A DNA stretch of 64,000 nucleotides. Source: Streptomyces sp. P3 (GTDB taxonomy: Bacteria; Actinomycetota; Actinomycetes; Streptomycetales; Streptomycetaceae). This document shows, piece by piece, positions 55,558-64,000 of the stretch; the first letter of the stretch is position 1; each line of letters opens with the position of its first letter. The DNA lies in assembly GCF_003032475.1 (NCBI RefSeq), contig NZ_CP028369.1, positions 4,650,001 through 4,714,000 on the forward strand, given 5' to 3'. The translations under genes and the position numbers were made by a program. The notes under the pieces were generated by a model that had not been told where the DNA came from, searched no databases, and was given only the letters and a program-made list of their open reading frames with translations.

Positions 55558-56502
55558 TTGCTGAAGTCTGCCCGCAAAGAGGAGATGGACCCCGAGGGGC
55601 GGATGCCCCTCGCGGATCACCTTCGTGAGCTCCGCAACCGGCTCGCGAAGGCGATGCTGGCCATCGTCGTCGTGACGATCGTCGCCGCTTTCTTTTACAA
55701 GAGCATCATCGAGTTCTTCACGAACCCGATCCTGCATGCCGTGGGGTGCGACTCCAGCTTCGCGGAGCTGGCGCACCAGCGCAGCGCGACCTGCGCCCGC
55801 ATCGTGCTGAACGGTCTGCTCACGCCGTTCACGCTCGCTCTGAAGGTCTCCCTGATGGCCGGCGTGATCTTCGCGTCGCCGGTCTGGCTGTACCAGTTGT
55901 GGGCCTTCGTCGCGCCGGGCCTGCACAAGCACGAGCGCAAGTACGCCTACGCGTTCGTCGGCACGGGCGTTCCGCTGTTCCTCGGCGGAGCGTTCTTCGC
56001 GTACGAGACGCTGCCGACCATGGCCAAGGTGCTGCTCCAGTTCTCGCCCGCAGACCTGGACAACCAGCTGCCGCTGGACGAACTGCTCGACCTGATCGTG
56101 CGCATGGTGCTGGTCTTCGGGCTCTCGTTCGAGCTGCCGCTGCTGCTGGTGATGCTCAACCTGACCGGGGTGCTCACCGGTAAGCGCATGCTCGGCTGGT
56201 GGCGCGGAATGATCATCGGTATCACGGTGTTCGCCGCGGTCGCCACGCCCAGCACCGACCCGCTGACCATGTTGGCGCTCGCCGGTCCCATCTGGGTCCT
56301 CTACTTCTGCGCGACCGCCTTCTCCCTGCTCAACGACCGTCGCAAGAGCCGTCGCGACGCGATGGGACCGGCCGACGACGAGGCTTCGGATCTGGACCTC
56401 ACCCCCGAGGCCATCGGCGAGGTCGAGACCGTCTCCGCGAGCCGGTCGCTGCCGGAGCAGGCGACCACGGACCGCGTCAACGGTTATGACGACGTGACCT
56501 GA
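55558..56502 (+). CDS. tatC: Twin-arginine translocase subunit TatC
   Basis: A 314-residue protein with six membrane helices, the receptor for twin-arginine signal peptides. The N-terminus MPLADHLRELRNRL (Glu and Arg contacting the RR motif) and the conserved FASPVWLYQLWAFVAPGL are present. The C-terminal tail, about 65 residues, is hydrophilic and longer than in E. coli. TTG at 55558 is the likely start; ATG at 55585 is an alternative. It forms an operon with tatA. Confidence 0.94.
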   Translation: MLKSARKEEMDPEGRMPLADHLRELRNRLAKAMLAIVVVTIVAAFFYKSIIEFFTNPILHAVGCDSSFAELAHQRSATCARIVLNGLLTPFTLALKVSLMAGVIFASPVWLYQLWAFVAPGLHKHERKYAYAFVGTGVPLFLGGAFFAYETLPTMAKVLLQFSPADLDNQLPLDELLDLIVRMVLVFGLSFELPLLLVMLNLTGVLTGKRMLGWWRGMIIGITVFAAVATPSTDPLTMLALAGPIWVLYFCATAFSLLNDRRKSRRDAMGPADDEASDLDLTPEAIGEVETVSASRSLPEQATTDRVNGYDDVT

Positions 56503-56533
56503 GAGGCGTCGGAGAGTTCTTGGGGTCATCCCC

Positions 56534-57448
56534 GTGACCAGTGAGATCACCCTCTTCGTCAACCCCGCGGCGGGCCGCGGCCGGGGCGCCCGCGCAGCGC
56601 GGCCGGCCGCTTCCGCGTTGCGGGCGGCCGGCTTCCGCGTGCGCACCGTCCTCGGCGAGAACGCAGGGGACGCCCTCACTCGCGCGCGTGCCGCCGTCGC
56701 GGACGGCACCGGCGCCCTGATCGCCGTCGGCGGCGACGGACTGGCCCACCTCGCGCTCCAGGCCGTCGCCGGCACCCGCACCCCGCTCGGTCTGGTCGCC
56801 GCCGGGACCGGCAACGACTTCGCCCGCGCCCTGGGCCTGCCCGTGCGGGACCCGGCCGCCGCCGGACGTCTGATCGCCGAGGCCCTCAAGGAGGACCGGA
56901 TCCGCGACGTCGACCTCGGCCGGACCGGCGGACGCTGGTTCGGCACAGTCCTCGCCTCCGGCTTCGACTCCCGCGTCAACGACCGCGGCAACCGGCTGCG
57001 ATGGCCCGCCGGACGGCTCCGGTACGACCTGGCGATGCTCGTCGAACTGGCGGCCCTGCGCCCCTTCCCGTACCGGATCACCCTCGACGACGGTGCCGTC
57101 CTGGAGACCGAGGCCACCCTGGTCGCCGTCGGCAACGCACCGTCCTACGGCGGCGGCATGCGGATCTGCCCCGGCGCCGACCTCACCGACGGGCTGTTCG
57201 ACGTCACCGTGGTCGGGGCCTGCAGCCGCTCGACGCTGCTGCGGGTCTTCCCGAAGGTGTACCGCGGCACGCACGTGGAGCGCCGCGAGGTCACCGTGCA
57301 CCGGGCGGCGAAGGTCGAGATCGCCGCCGAGGGGGTGTCGGGGTACGCGGACGGGGAGCGGCTCGGACGGCTGCCGCTGACCGCGCGGTGCGTGCCGGGC
57401 GCGGTCCGGGTCATCGGACCCCGAACCGGGCTGCCGGTGCCCCTGTGA
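56534..57448 (+). CDS. Diacylglycerol/sphingosine-kinase-like lipid kinase
   Basis: A 304-residue YegS/DagK-family protein with FVNPAAGRGRG (N-terminal nucleotide-binding region), VGGDG (66-69, where the next residue is Leu instead of the usual Thr) and AAGTGNDFARALG (about 91-103). Such enzymes phosphorylate lipids with ATP. The Leu in GGDGL may affect activity or specificity. GTG at 56534. It lies 31 bases after tatC and 84 bases before the helicase gene. Confidence 0.88.
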   Translation: MTSEITLFVNPAAGRGRGARAARPAASALRAAGFRVRTVLGENAGDALTRARAAVADGTGALIAVGGDGLAHLALQAVAGTRTPLGLVAAGTGNDFARALGLPVRDPAAAGRLIAEALKEDRIRDVDLGRTGGRWFGTVLASGFDSRVNDRGNRLRWPAGRLRYDLAMLVELAALRPFPYRITLDDGAVLETEATLVAVGNAPSYGGGMRICPGADLTDGLFDVTVVGACSRSTLLRVFPKVYRGTHVERREVTVHRAAKVEIAAEGVSGYADGERLGRLPLTARCVPGAVRVIGPRTGLPVPL

Positions 57449-57532
57449 GCTGGGCGTACCGAGGCTCGACGGCAGCCGATCCGGATAATGATCGTCCTGT
57501 TGTCGGTGTGGCCCGGTACGCTCGAAAGCACG

Positions 57533-60340
57533 ATGACAGAGGATCTCTCCCCGGCCGAGCGGTACGAGGCAGCACGTAAGCGCGCTGTCGAGCAGGCCAC
57601 CTCGCTCGCGTCCTTCCGCGAGATGTACGACTTCGGTCTCGACCCCTTCCAGATCGAGGCCTGTCAGGCACTCGAGGCGGGCAAGGGCGTCCTGGTCGCC
57701 GCGCCCACCGGTTCCGGCAAGACGATCGTGGGCGAGTTCGCCGTCCACCTCGCTCTCCAGCAGGGCAGGAAGTGCTTCTACACGACGCCCATCAAGGCGC
57801 TCTCCAACCAGAAGTACTCCGACCTGTGCCGCCGCTACGGCAGTGACAAGGTCGGTCTGCTCACCGGCGACAACAGCGTGAACTCCGACGCCCCGGTGGT
57901 CGTGATGACCACCGAGGTACTGCGGAACATGCTGTACGCCGGCTCGCAGACCCTCCTCGGCCTCGGGTACGTGGTGATGGACGAGGTGCACTACCTCTCC
58001 GACCGCTTCCGCGGCGCCGTGTGGGAGGAGGTGATCATCCACCTCCCCGAGTCGGTCACCCTGGTCTCCCTGTCGGCGACCGTGTCCAACGCCGAGGAGT
58101 TCGGCGACTGGCTGGATACCGTGCGCGGCGACACCGAGGTGATCGTCTCCGAGCACCGGCCCGTGCCGCTGTTCCAGCACGTTCTCGCCGGCCGGCGGAT
58201 GTACGACCTGTTCGAGGAGGGCGAGGGGCACCGCAGGGCCGTCAACCCCGACCTCGCCCGTCTGGCCCGGATGGAGGCCTCCAAGCCCTCCTACCAGGAC
58301 CGCAGGCGCGGCCGGAACGTGCGCGAAGCCGATCGTGAGCGCGAGCGCCGGCAGCGCTCGCGGGTGTGGACGCCGGGGCGGCCGGAGGTCATCGAGCGGC
58401 TCGACGCCGAGGGTCTGCTGCCCGCCATCACGTTCATCTTCAGCCGGGCCGCCTGCGAGGCCGCCGTCCAGCAGTGCCTGTACGCGGGGCTGCGGCTGAA
58501 CGACGAGGAGTCGCGCGCCGAGGTCCGCGCCCTGGTCGAGGAGCGTACCGCCGCCATCCCCCACGAGGACCTGCACGTCCTCGGCTACTACGAGTGGCTG
58601 GAGGGCCTGGAACGGGGCATCGCCGCCCACCACGCGGGCATGCTGCCCTCCTTCAAGGAGGTCGTCGAGGAGCTGTTCGTACGCGGCCTGGTCAAGGCCG
58701 TCTTCGCCACCGAGACGCTTGCCCTGGGCATCAACATGCCGGCCCGTTCGGTCGTCCTGGAGAAGCTCGTCAAGTGGAACGGCGAGCAGCACGCCGATAT
58801 CACCCCCGGCGAGTACACCCAGCTCACCGGGCGCGCGGGCCGACGGGGCATCGACGTCGAGGGCCACGCCGTCGTGCTGTGGCAGCGCGCCATGAACCCC
58901 GACCACCTGGCCGGGCTCGCGGGCACCCGCACCTATCCGCTGCGCTCCAGCTTCAAGCCGTCGTACAACATGGCGGTCAACCTCGTCGAGCAGTTCGGGC
59001 GGCACCGCTCGCGCGAGCTGCTGGAGACGTCGTTCGCGCAGTTCCAGGCCGACCGTTCGGTGGTCGGGATCTCCCGGCAGGTGCAGCGCAACGAGGAGGG
59101 TCTCGAGGGCTACAAGTCCTCCATGACCTGCCACCTCGGCGACTTCGACGAGTACGCGCGGCTGCGCCGCGACCTCAAGGACCGCGAGACGGAGCTGGCC
59201 AAACAGGGCGCGGCCCAGCGGCGCGCCGAGGCCGCCGTGGCCCTGGAGAAGCTCAAGCCGGGGGACGTCATCCACGTGCCCGCCGGCAAGTACGCGGGAC
59301 TGGCGCTGGTGCTCGACCCGGGGCTTCCGGCCGGGCGGGCCAACGGCCATCGCGGCTTCGACCACCACGACGGGCCGCGCCCGCTGGTCCTGACCGCCGA
59401 GCGGCAGGTCAAGCGGCTGGCCTCGATGGACTTCCCGGTGCCGGTCGAGGCTCTGGACCGCATGCGGATCCCGAAGACGTTCAACGCGCGCTCGCCGCAG
59501 TCCCGCCGCGACCTGGCCTCCGCGCTGCGCACCAAGGCCGGGCACATTCCGCCGGAGCGGGCCCGCAAGCAGCGTTCCCAGGCCGCCGACGACCGGGAGA
59601 TCGCCCGGTTGCGCACCGCGATCCGGGCGCACCCCTGCCACGGCTGCTCCGACCGGGAGGACCACGCCCGCTGGGCCGAGCGCTACCACCGCCTGCTGCG
59701 CGACACCTCGCAGCTGGAGCGCCGCATCGAGGGACGCACCAACACCATCGCGCGTACCTTCGACCGGATCGTGGCGCTGCTGACCGAGCTGGACTATCTG
59801 CGCGGCAACGAGGTCACCGTGCACGGCAAGCGGCTCGCCCGGCTCTACGGCGAGCTCGACCTGCTCGCCAGCGAGTGCCTGCGCGCCGGCGTGTGGGAGG
59901 GGCTGGCCCCCGCCGAACTCGCCGCCTGCGTATCGGCGTTGGTCTACGAGTCGCGGGTCGGCGACGACGCGATGGCACCGAAGCTGCCCTCCGGCAAGGC
60001 GAAGGCCGCGCTCGGCGAGATGGTTCGGATCTGGGGCCGGCTGGACGCTCTGGAGGAGGACTTCCGGATCAGTCAGACCGAGGGCGTGGGACAGCGCGAA
60101 CCCGACCTGGGATTCGCCTGGTCCGCCTATATGTGGGCCTCCGGCAAGGGGCTCGACGAGGTGCTGCGCGAGGCGGAGATGCCGGCCGGCGACTTCGTGC
60201 GCTGGAGCAAGCAGGTGATCGACGTGCTGGGGCAGATCGCGGCGGCTTCTCCTGCGGAGGGCTCGACCGTGGCGAAGGCCGCGCGCAAGGCCGTCGATCA
60301 GCTGCTGCGGGGAGTTGTGGCCTACTCGTCGGTCGGGTGA
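57533..60340 (+). CDS. Ski2/Mtr4-type DEAD/DEAH helicase
   Basis: A 935-residue superfamily 2 RNA helicase with APTGSGKT (57-64), MDEVHYLSDRF (DExH box), SLSATVSN (motif III), the C-terminal helicase block QLTGRAGRRGIDVEGH (motif VI) and a C-terminal DSHCT domain (about 745-930). A spacer with a Cys-x2-Cys pair (HPCHGCSDRED) lies around 700. It is the actinobacterial HelY-type relative of exosome helicases and probably acts in RNA turnover. ATG at 57533 is favoured over an upstream start that gives an atypical N-terminus. It has no operon partner downstream. Confidence 0.93.
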   Translation: MTEDLSPAERYEAARKRAVEQATSLASFREMYDFGLDPFQIEACQALEAGKGVLVAAPTGSGKTIVGEFAVHLALQQGRKCFYTTPIKALSNQKYSDLCRRYGSDKVGLLTGDNSVNSDAPVVVMTTEVLRNMLYAGSQTLLGLGYVVMDEVHYLSDRFRGAVWEEVIIHLPESVTLVSLSATVSNAEEFGDWLDTVRGDTEVIVSEHRPVPLFQHVLAGRRMYDLFEEGEGHRRAVNPDLARLARMEASKPSYQDRRRGRNVREADRERERRQRSRVWTPGRPEVIERLDAEGLLPAITFIFSRAACEAAVQQCLYAGLRLNDEESRAEVRALVEERTAAIPHEDLHVLGYYEWLEGLERGIAAHHAGMLPSFKEVVEELFVRGLVKAVFATETLALGINMPARSVVLEKLVKWNGEQHADITPGEYTQLTGRAGRRGIDVEGHAVVLWQRAMNPDHLAGLAGTRTYPLRSSFKPSYNMAVNLVEQFGRHRSRELLETSFAQFQADRSVVGISRQVQRNEEGLEGYKSSMTCHLGDFDEYARLRRDLKDRETELAKQGAAQRRAEAAVALEKLKPGDVIHVPAGKYAGLALVLDPGLPAGRANGHRGFDHHDGPRPLVLTAERQVKRLASMDFPVPVEALDRMRIPKTFNARSPQSRRDLASALRTKAGHIPPERARKQRSQAADDREIARLRTAIRAHPCHGCSDREDHARWAERYHRLLRDTSQLERRIEGRTNTIARTFDRIVALLTELDYLRGNEVTVHGKRLARLYGELDLLASECLRAGVWEGLAPAELAACVSALVYESRVGDDAMAPKLPSGKAKAALGEMVRIWGRLDALEEDFRISQTEGVGQREPDLGFAWSAYMWASGKGLDEVLREAEMPAGDFVRWSKQVIDVLGQIAAASPAEGSTVAKAARKAVDQLLRGVVAYSSVG

Positions 60341-60375
60341 GCGAGGGCGGCGGGTGCGGGGAGTTGGTGGCTGGT

Positions 60376-60397
60376 CGCGCAGTTCCCCGCGCCCCTG
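60376..60397. repeat. Dispersed Streptomyces intergenic repeat, copy 1
   Basis: CGCGCAGTTCCCCGCGCCCC is a short motif that I recognise as recurring many times between genes in Streptomyces chromosomes. A variant copy lies 70 bases downstream. The inner CGCG...CGCG makes it a weak hairpin. Confidence 0.7.
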
Positions 60398-60444
60398 AGG
60401 GCGTTTTCCCCGCCCTTGGATGCAAGGGTGCCCGGGGGTTTGGG

Positions 60445-60467
60445 TGCGCGGTTTCCCGCGCCCCTGG
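60445..60467. repeat. Dispersed Streptomyces intergenic repeat, copy 2
   Basis: TGCGCGGTTTCCCGCGCCCC is a variant of the copy at 60376-60397, with two changes in the middle. Both occupy the gap between convergent genes. Confidence 0.65.
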
Positions 60468-60548
60468 AAGGCCTGCCTGGCCCAGCGCGCCGGAGGCTTG
60501 CCGCCCCCGGCACCCCTGGGAGGTCTGCCGCGCCTGTGCCGCCGGGGG

Positions 60549-62201
60549 CTACCCCTGGTGGTGGTTCAGGTAGGAGCGCCAGCTGCCGTGTGACGTGATG
60601 TCCTCGGCGTCCGTCAGGGCGCCGGGCTCGCACAGGAAGCCAGGGACGCTGCTGCCGTCCGACAGGTGCACCCTGCCCAGCGCCATCGGGCGGGGGAGTG
60701 CGGACAGCAGGTGGCCCAGGCCCTCCGCGGGCAGGCGCCACACCTCGGCCTCGACGGCCGCGCCCCCCTCGCCCACGTGCTCCAGGCCCGGCTTCGGGGG
60801 TGAGGTGCGCAGGGCGTGCAGGCGGTAGAGCGGGGCGGTCGTGGTCGCGGTGTCGAGCCGGGCGCCCAGCGCCAGCAGTTGCGGGTTCAGCGGCTGGCCC
60901 GTCAGATGCGCGCCCACCACGGCAAGTCGGGTCTCCGGCCGGAGCAGGGCGGCGATCCGTGTGAGCCGTTCGTCCGTGTGAGCCGGCCCGACGAGCATCA
61001 CGCCGAACGGGAGCCCGTTCACCTCGCCGGCCGGCGCGGCCACCGCCGCCAGGTCGAAGAGGTTGGTGGAGTTGGTGAAGCGGCCCAGCCGGGCGTTGGC
61101 GCCCAGCGGGTCGGCGGCGACCTCCGCGAGTGTGGGGTGCCCGGGGGTGGTGGGCAGCAGCAGGGCGTCCGCGTCGGCCAGTTCGGCCAGGGCACGGGTG
61201 CGCAGGGCGGCCAGCCGGTCCTGGTCGGCGAAGAGCCGGTGGGCGGGGATGTCGCGGGCGGCGCCGATGATGGCGGCCACCGTCGGGTCGAGGCCCGCCC
61301 CGCCTTCGGCCGTCGCCCTGTCGACGAAGGCGCCCACGGCGGTGTAACGCTCGGCCACGAAGGCGCCCTCGTAGAGCATGGCAGCGGCCTCCGTGAAGGG
61401 GGTCAGGTCCAGGGGGCGCAGTTCGGCGCCGGCCGTCGCCAGCCGACGGGCCGCCGCCTCGTACGCCTCGCCCCAGCCCTCGTCCAGCTCGCCGAGCTGC
61501 GCGAGCGGCGGGACGGCGATCCGCCAGGGGCCGGCGGCTCGCCCGGGGAGGGCCGGCAGGGGGCCGGTGACCATGTGGGCGAGGGCCTGCTCGGCCTCCG
61601 CGAGGGTACGCGCGAACACCGTCACACAGTCCAGGGACGCGCAGGCCGGGACGACACCTGTGGTCGGCACCAGGCCCCGGGTCGGCTTCAGCCCGACGAT
61701 GCCGTTGAAGGCGGCCGGCACGCGGCCGGAGCCGGCGGTGTCCGTGCCGAGCGCGAGGTCGACGATGCCGAGGGCGACCGCGACGGCCGAGCCGGAGCTG
61801 GAACCGCCGCTGACGCGGGCCGGATCCCACGCGTTGCGGACCGCGCCGTACGGGGATCGGGTCCCCACCAGGCCGGTCGCGAACTGGTCCAGGTTCGTCG
61901 TGCCGAGCAGCAGCGCGCCGGCCGCGCGCAGACCGGCGACCGCCGGGGCGTCCTCGGCGGGTTCGTAGGCGTACGCCGGACAGCCCGCGGTGGTGGGCAG
62001 GCCGGCCGCGTCGATGTTGCCCTTGACGGCGAAGAGCCGTCCGGCGAGGGGGAGCCGGGCCCCTGCGGCGACGCGTTCGTCGATCGCGCGGGCCTCCGCC
62101 TCGGCCTCCTCCCGCGGGCGCAGGGCGATCCAGACCTCGGGGCGGTCCACGGCCTCGACGCGGTCGTAGGCGGCGCGGATCCGACGGAGCGTCGTCGACA
62201 T
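60549..62201 (-). CDS. atzF: Allophanate hydrolase
   Basis: A 550-residue amidase-signature enzyme that hydrolyses allophanate to ammonia and CO2, the second step of urea amidolyase. The catalytic triad appears as Lys60 (FAVKGNID), Ser134/135 (SGGSSSGS) and Ser158 (TDTAGSGR). The C-terminal domain (about 430-550) is the AtzF-type extension that distinguishes this from general amidases. ATG at 62201 has GAGAGGA upstream and is 11 bases after the stop of urea carboxylase, so they are one operon. Confidence 0.92.
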   Translation of the reverse strand: MSTTLRRIRAAYDRVEAVDRPEVWIALRPREEAEAEARAIDERVAAGARLPLAGRLFAVKGNIDAAGLPTTAGCPAYAYEPAEDAPAVAGLRAAGALLLGTTNLDQFATGLVGTRSPYGAVRNAWDPARVSGGSSSGSAVAVALGIVDLALGTDTAGSGRVPAAFNGIVGLKPTRGLVPTTGVVPACASLDCVTVFARTLAEAEQALAHMVTGPLPALPGRAAGPWRIAVPPLAQLGELDEGWGEAYEAAARRLATAGAELRPLDLTPFTEAAAMLYEGAFVAERYTAVGAFVDRATAEGGAGLDPTVAAIIGAARDIPAHRLFADQDRLAALRTRALAELADADALLLPTTPGHPTLAEVAADPLGANARLGRFTNSTNLFDLAAVAAPAGEVNGLPFGVMLVGPAHTDERLTRIAALLRPETRLAVVGAHLTGQPLNPQLLALGARLDTATTTAPLYRLHALRTSPPKPGLEHVGEGGAAVEAEVWRLPAEGLGHLLSALPRPMALGRVHLSDGSSVPGFLCEPGALTDAEDITSHGSWRSYLNHHQG

Positions 62202-62212
62202 GGCGGTTCCTC

Positions 62213-64000
62213 TCAGTTCGCGGCCGGGGCCAGGACGACCAGCGCCGTCCCCGCCTCCACCTGGTCGCCGGGCCGGGCCAGCACCCGCGCCACCACGGCG
62301 TCGACCGGCGCCAGCACCCTGGACTCCATCTTCATCGCCTCCAGGGCGAGCAGCGGCTGACCGGCGCTCACCTCGTCCCCGGGCGAGACGTTCACCTGCC
62401 ACACGGACGCGGCGAACTCCGCCTCGACCAGCCGGCCGCCCGCGGGGACGCTCACCTCGGCGGGGGGTGCGGGCGGCGCCGTCGCCGCTTCCGCCCGCGC
62501 GAACTCGCCCGCCGCCTCCCACGCGTCGCGCTCCGCCGCGAACGCCGCCTGCTGTCCCGCCCTGAACGCGGCGATGGAGTCGGCGTGTTCGGCGAGGAAG
62601 GCCTGGTACGCGGCGAGTGAGAACGTGCCCTCCTCGATGCGCGGGACGAACCGGCCCGAGGTGATGTCGGCGCGCAGTTCCAGCAGTTCGTCGGCGTCGA
62701 CCGGGTACCAGCGGATCCGGTCGAAGAAGCGCAGCAGCCAGGGTGAGCCGGGTGCGAACGCCCCGCGCTGCTGCCACGGCGACCACACCTGCGTCGTCCG
62801 GCCCACGAACTGGTAACCGCCCGGACCCTCCATGCCGTAGACGCACAGGTACGCGCCGCCGATGCCCACCGAGTTCTCGGCGGTCCAGGTGCGCGCCGGG
62901 TTGTACTTCGTCGTCACCAGCCGGTGCCGGGGGTCGAGCGGGGTGGCCACGGGTGCGCCCAGGTAGACGTCGCCGAGTCCGAGGACCAGGTACTCCGCGG
63001 CGAAGACCGTGTCGTAGACGTCCGCCGGCGTGCCGAGGCCGTTGACGCGGCGGATGAACTCGATGTTCCACGGGCACCAGGGGGCGTCGTCGCGCACGCC
63101 CGCCATGTAGCGCGCGATGGCGTCCCGGGTCGCCGGGTCGTCCCAGGAGAGCGGCAGGTGCACGGTGCGGGAGGGCACGACCAGCCGGTCCGTGGGCGGC
63201 GACGCGGCCACCGTCTTCCGTACGGCCGCGAGGAGTTCGTGGCTCGGGAGACGGTCCGGGTCGGTCCGGATCTGCAGGGAGCGGATTCCCGGGGTGAGGT
63301 CGGTGACGCCGTCGGGGCCGGTCTCGGCCACCGCCTCCATCAGGGCGTGGACCCGCATCCGCAGGGCCAGGTCCAGCTGCATCGGGCCGAACTCGACCAG
63401 CAGGTTGTCGTCGCCGCTGCGCCGGTACGTCACGTCGCCGTCCCGGGCCAGCACGCCGCCGTCGACGATCGCGGCGCGCGGTGCGCCGTCCACGTCCACC
63501 GGCCGGAAGCGGACCGTGTCGCCGGGCCGCAGCTGGCCCAGTTTCCAGCGTTCGGAGCTCAGGACCGTCGCCGGGCACACGAACCCGCCGAGGGAGGGCC
63601 CGTCCGGTCCGAGCAGCACCGGCATGTCGCCCGTGTAGTCGACGGCGCCGACGGAGTACGGCGTGTCGTGGATGTTGGACGGGTGCAGGCCCGCCTCGCC
63701 GCCGTCGGTGCGTGCCCAGCGCGGCTTGGGTCCGATCAGGCGCACGCCGGTGCGGGCCGAGTTGAAGTGGACCTTCCAGTCGGCGGCGTAGAAGTCGCGG
63801 ATGTCGTCCTCGGTGAAGAACTCCGGTGCGGCGTGGGGTCCTTCGACGGCGCCGACGTCCCAGACGGAGCCGAAGGACGGCCGGTCCGTGACCGGGGAGC
63901 CCTCGGCGGTCGTCCCGCCGTGCAGGACGTCGCCCGTCCGCAGGGCCCGTCCGCCGTGGCCGCCGAACCGGCCCAGGGTGAAGGTGCTCGCGCTGCCCAG
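62213..64000 (-). CDS. uca: Urea carboxylase, C-terminal part (cut by window end)
   Basis: The visible 595 residues include the carboxyltransferase region ([11 protein letters not shown], then [42 protein letters not shown]) and a C-terminal biotinyl domain with the biotin site EAMKMES. There is no stop through the right edge, so the biotin-carboxylase part lies outside. The enzyme uses ATP and bicarbonate to turn urea into allophanate, the substrate of the next gene. The split into separate carboxylase and hydrolase differs from the fused yeast enzyme. Confidence 0.93.
   Translation of the reverse strand: MGSASTFTLGRFGGHGGRALRTGDVLHGGTTAEGSPVTDRPSFGSVWDVGAVEGPHAAPEFFTEDDIRDFYAADWKVHFNSARTGVRLIGPKPRWARTDGGEAGLHPSNIHDTPYSVGAVDYTGDMPVLLGPDGPSLGGFVCPATVLSSERWKLGQLRPGDTVRFRPVDVDGAPRAAIVDGGVLARDGDVTYRRSGDDNLLVEFGPMQLDLALRMRVHALMEAVAETGPDGVTDLTPGIRSLQIRTDPDRLPSHELLAAVRKTVAASPPTDRLVVPSRTVHLPLSWDDPATRDAIARYMAGVRDDAPWCPWNIEFIRRVNGLGTPADVYDTVFAAEYLVLGLGDVYLGAPVATPLDPRHRLVTTKYNPARTWTAENSVGIGGAYLCVYGMEGPGGYQFVGRTTQVWSPWQQRGAFAPGSPWLLRFFDRIRWYPVDADELLELRADITSGRFVPRIEEGTFSLAAYQAFLAEHADSIAAFRAGQQAAFAAERDAWEAAGEFARAEAATAPPAPPAEVSVPAGGRLVEAEFAASVWQVNVSPGDEVSAGQPLLALEAMKMESRVLAPVDAVVARVLARPGDQVEAGTALVVLAPAAN

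Overview
The window is high-GC DNA from a Streptomyces chromosome. The evidence is chaplin genes with a sortase substrate, a mycothiol ligase, a complete Pup-proteasome locus, GylR-controlled glycerol genes and GTG/TTG starts. From memory, the gene order follows the S. coelicolor SCO1631-SCO1675 block, so most of it is conserved core-arm chromosome. I see no prophage, insertion sequence, CRISPR array or rRNA.

Layout. 0.1-4.4 kb: a single-module NRPS-like protein of the poly-lysine synthetase (Pls/PosA) type and tRNA-Leu(GAG), both on the minus strand. 4.6-8.3 kb: an M20 peptidase, chaplins chpH and chpC, a DUF5703 protein and an acidic hypothetical. 8.4-14 kb: a degenerate RecD2-like protein coupled to an aldo/keto reductase, an LLM-class oxidoreductase and a ferritin-like protein. 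14.1-19.8 kb: corA, then the actinobacterial cluster histidine phosphatase - DUF3090 - SCO1664 family - mshC, and convergent parJ. 20.1-26.2 kb: a FadR-type regulator and the glycerol genes gylR-glpF-glpK-glpD. 26.5-30.9 kb: metH and a HAD phosphatase. 31.3-38.2 kb: two tandem orphan solute-binding lipoproteins, an orphan response regulator, a RecB-like nuclease and a site-2 protease. 38.3-54.4 kb: the proteasome region, with trmI, a ferredoxin, arc, dop, pup, an endonuclease VII-like gene, prcB, prcA, a LacI/MFS pair, pafA, two FKBP isomerases, pafB and pafC. 54.4-60.3 kb: two very small genes, tatA, tatC, a lipid-kinase-like protein and a Ski2-type helicase. 60.5-64 kb: allophanate hydrolase and the 3' part of urea carboxylase, cut by the window end.

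How the genes work together. Pup is ligated to targets by PafA and removed by Dop; ARC unfolds pupylated proteins into the PrcA/PrcB chamber; PafB and PafC are WYL regulators, known in mycobacteria for DNA-damage control. Glycerol enters by GlpF and is converted by GlpK and GlpD under GylR; matching palindromes lie upstream of both gylR and glpF. ChpH and ChpC coat aerial hyphae. Urea carboxylase and allophanate hydrolase form an ATP-dependent, nickel-free urea degradation route.

The most interesting points are the Pls-type synthetase, whose eye-read specificity code looks lysine-like; the helicase-like protein that has lost its P-loop; the nuclease gene embedded between pup and prcB; a structured candidate leader before metH; and a coding-strand-independent sign change of G/C skew near 44-45 kb. 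All assignments are by reading motifs; no database search or alignment program was run.
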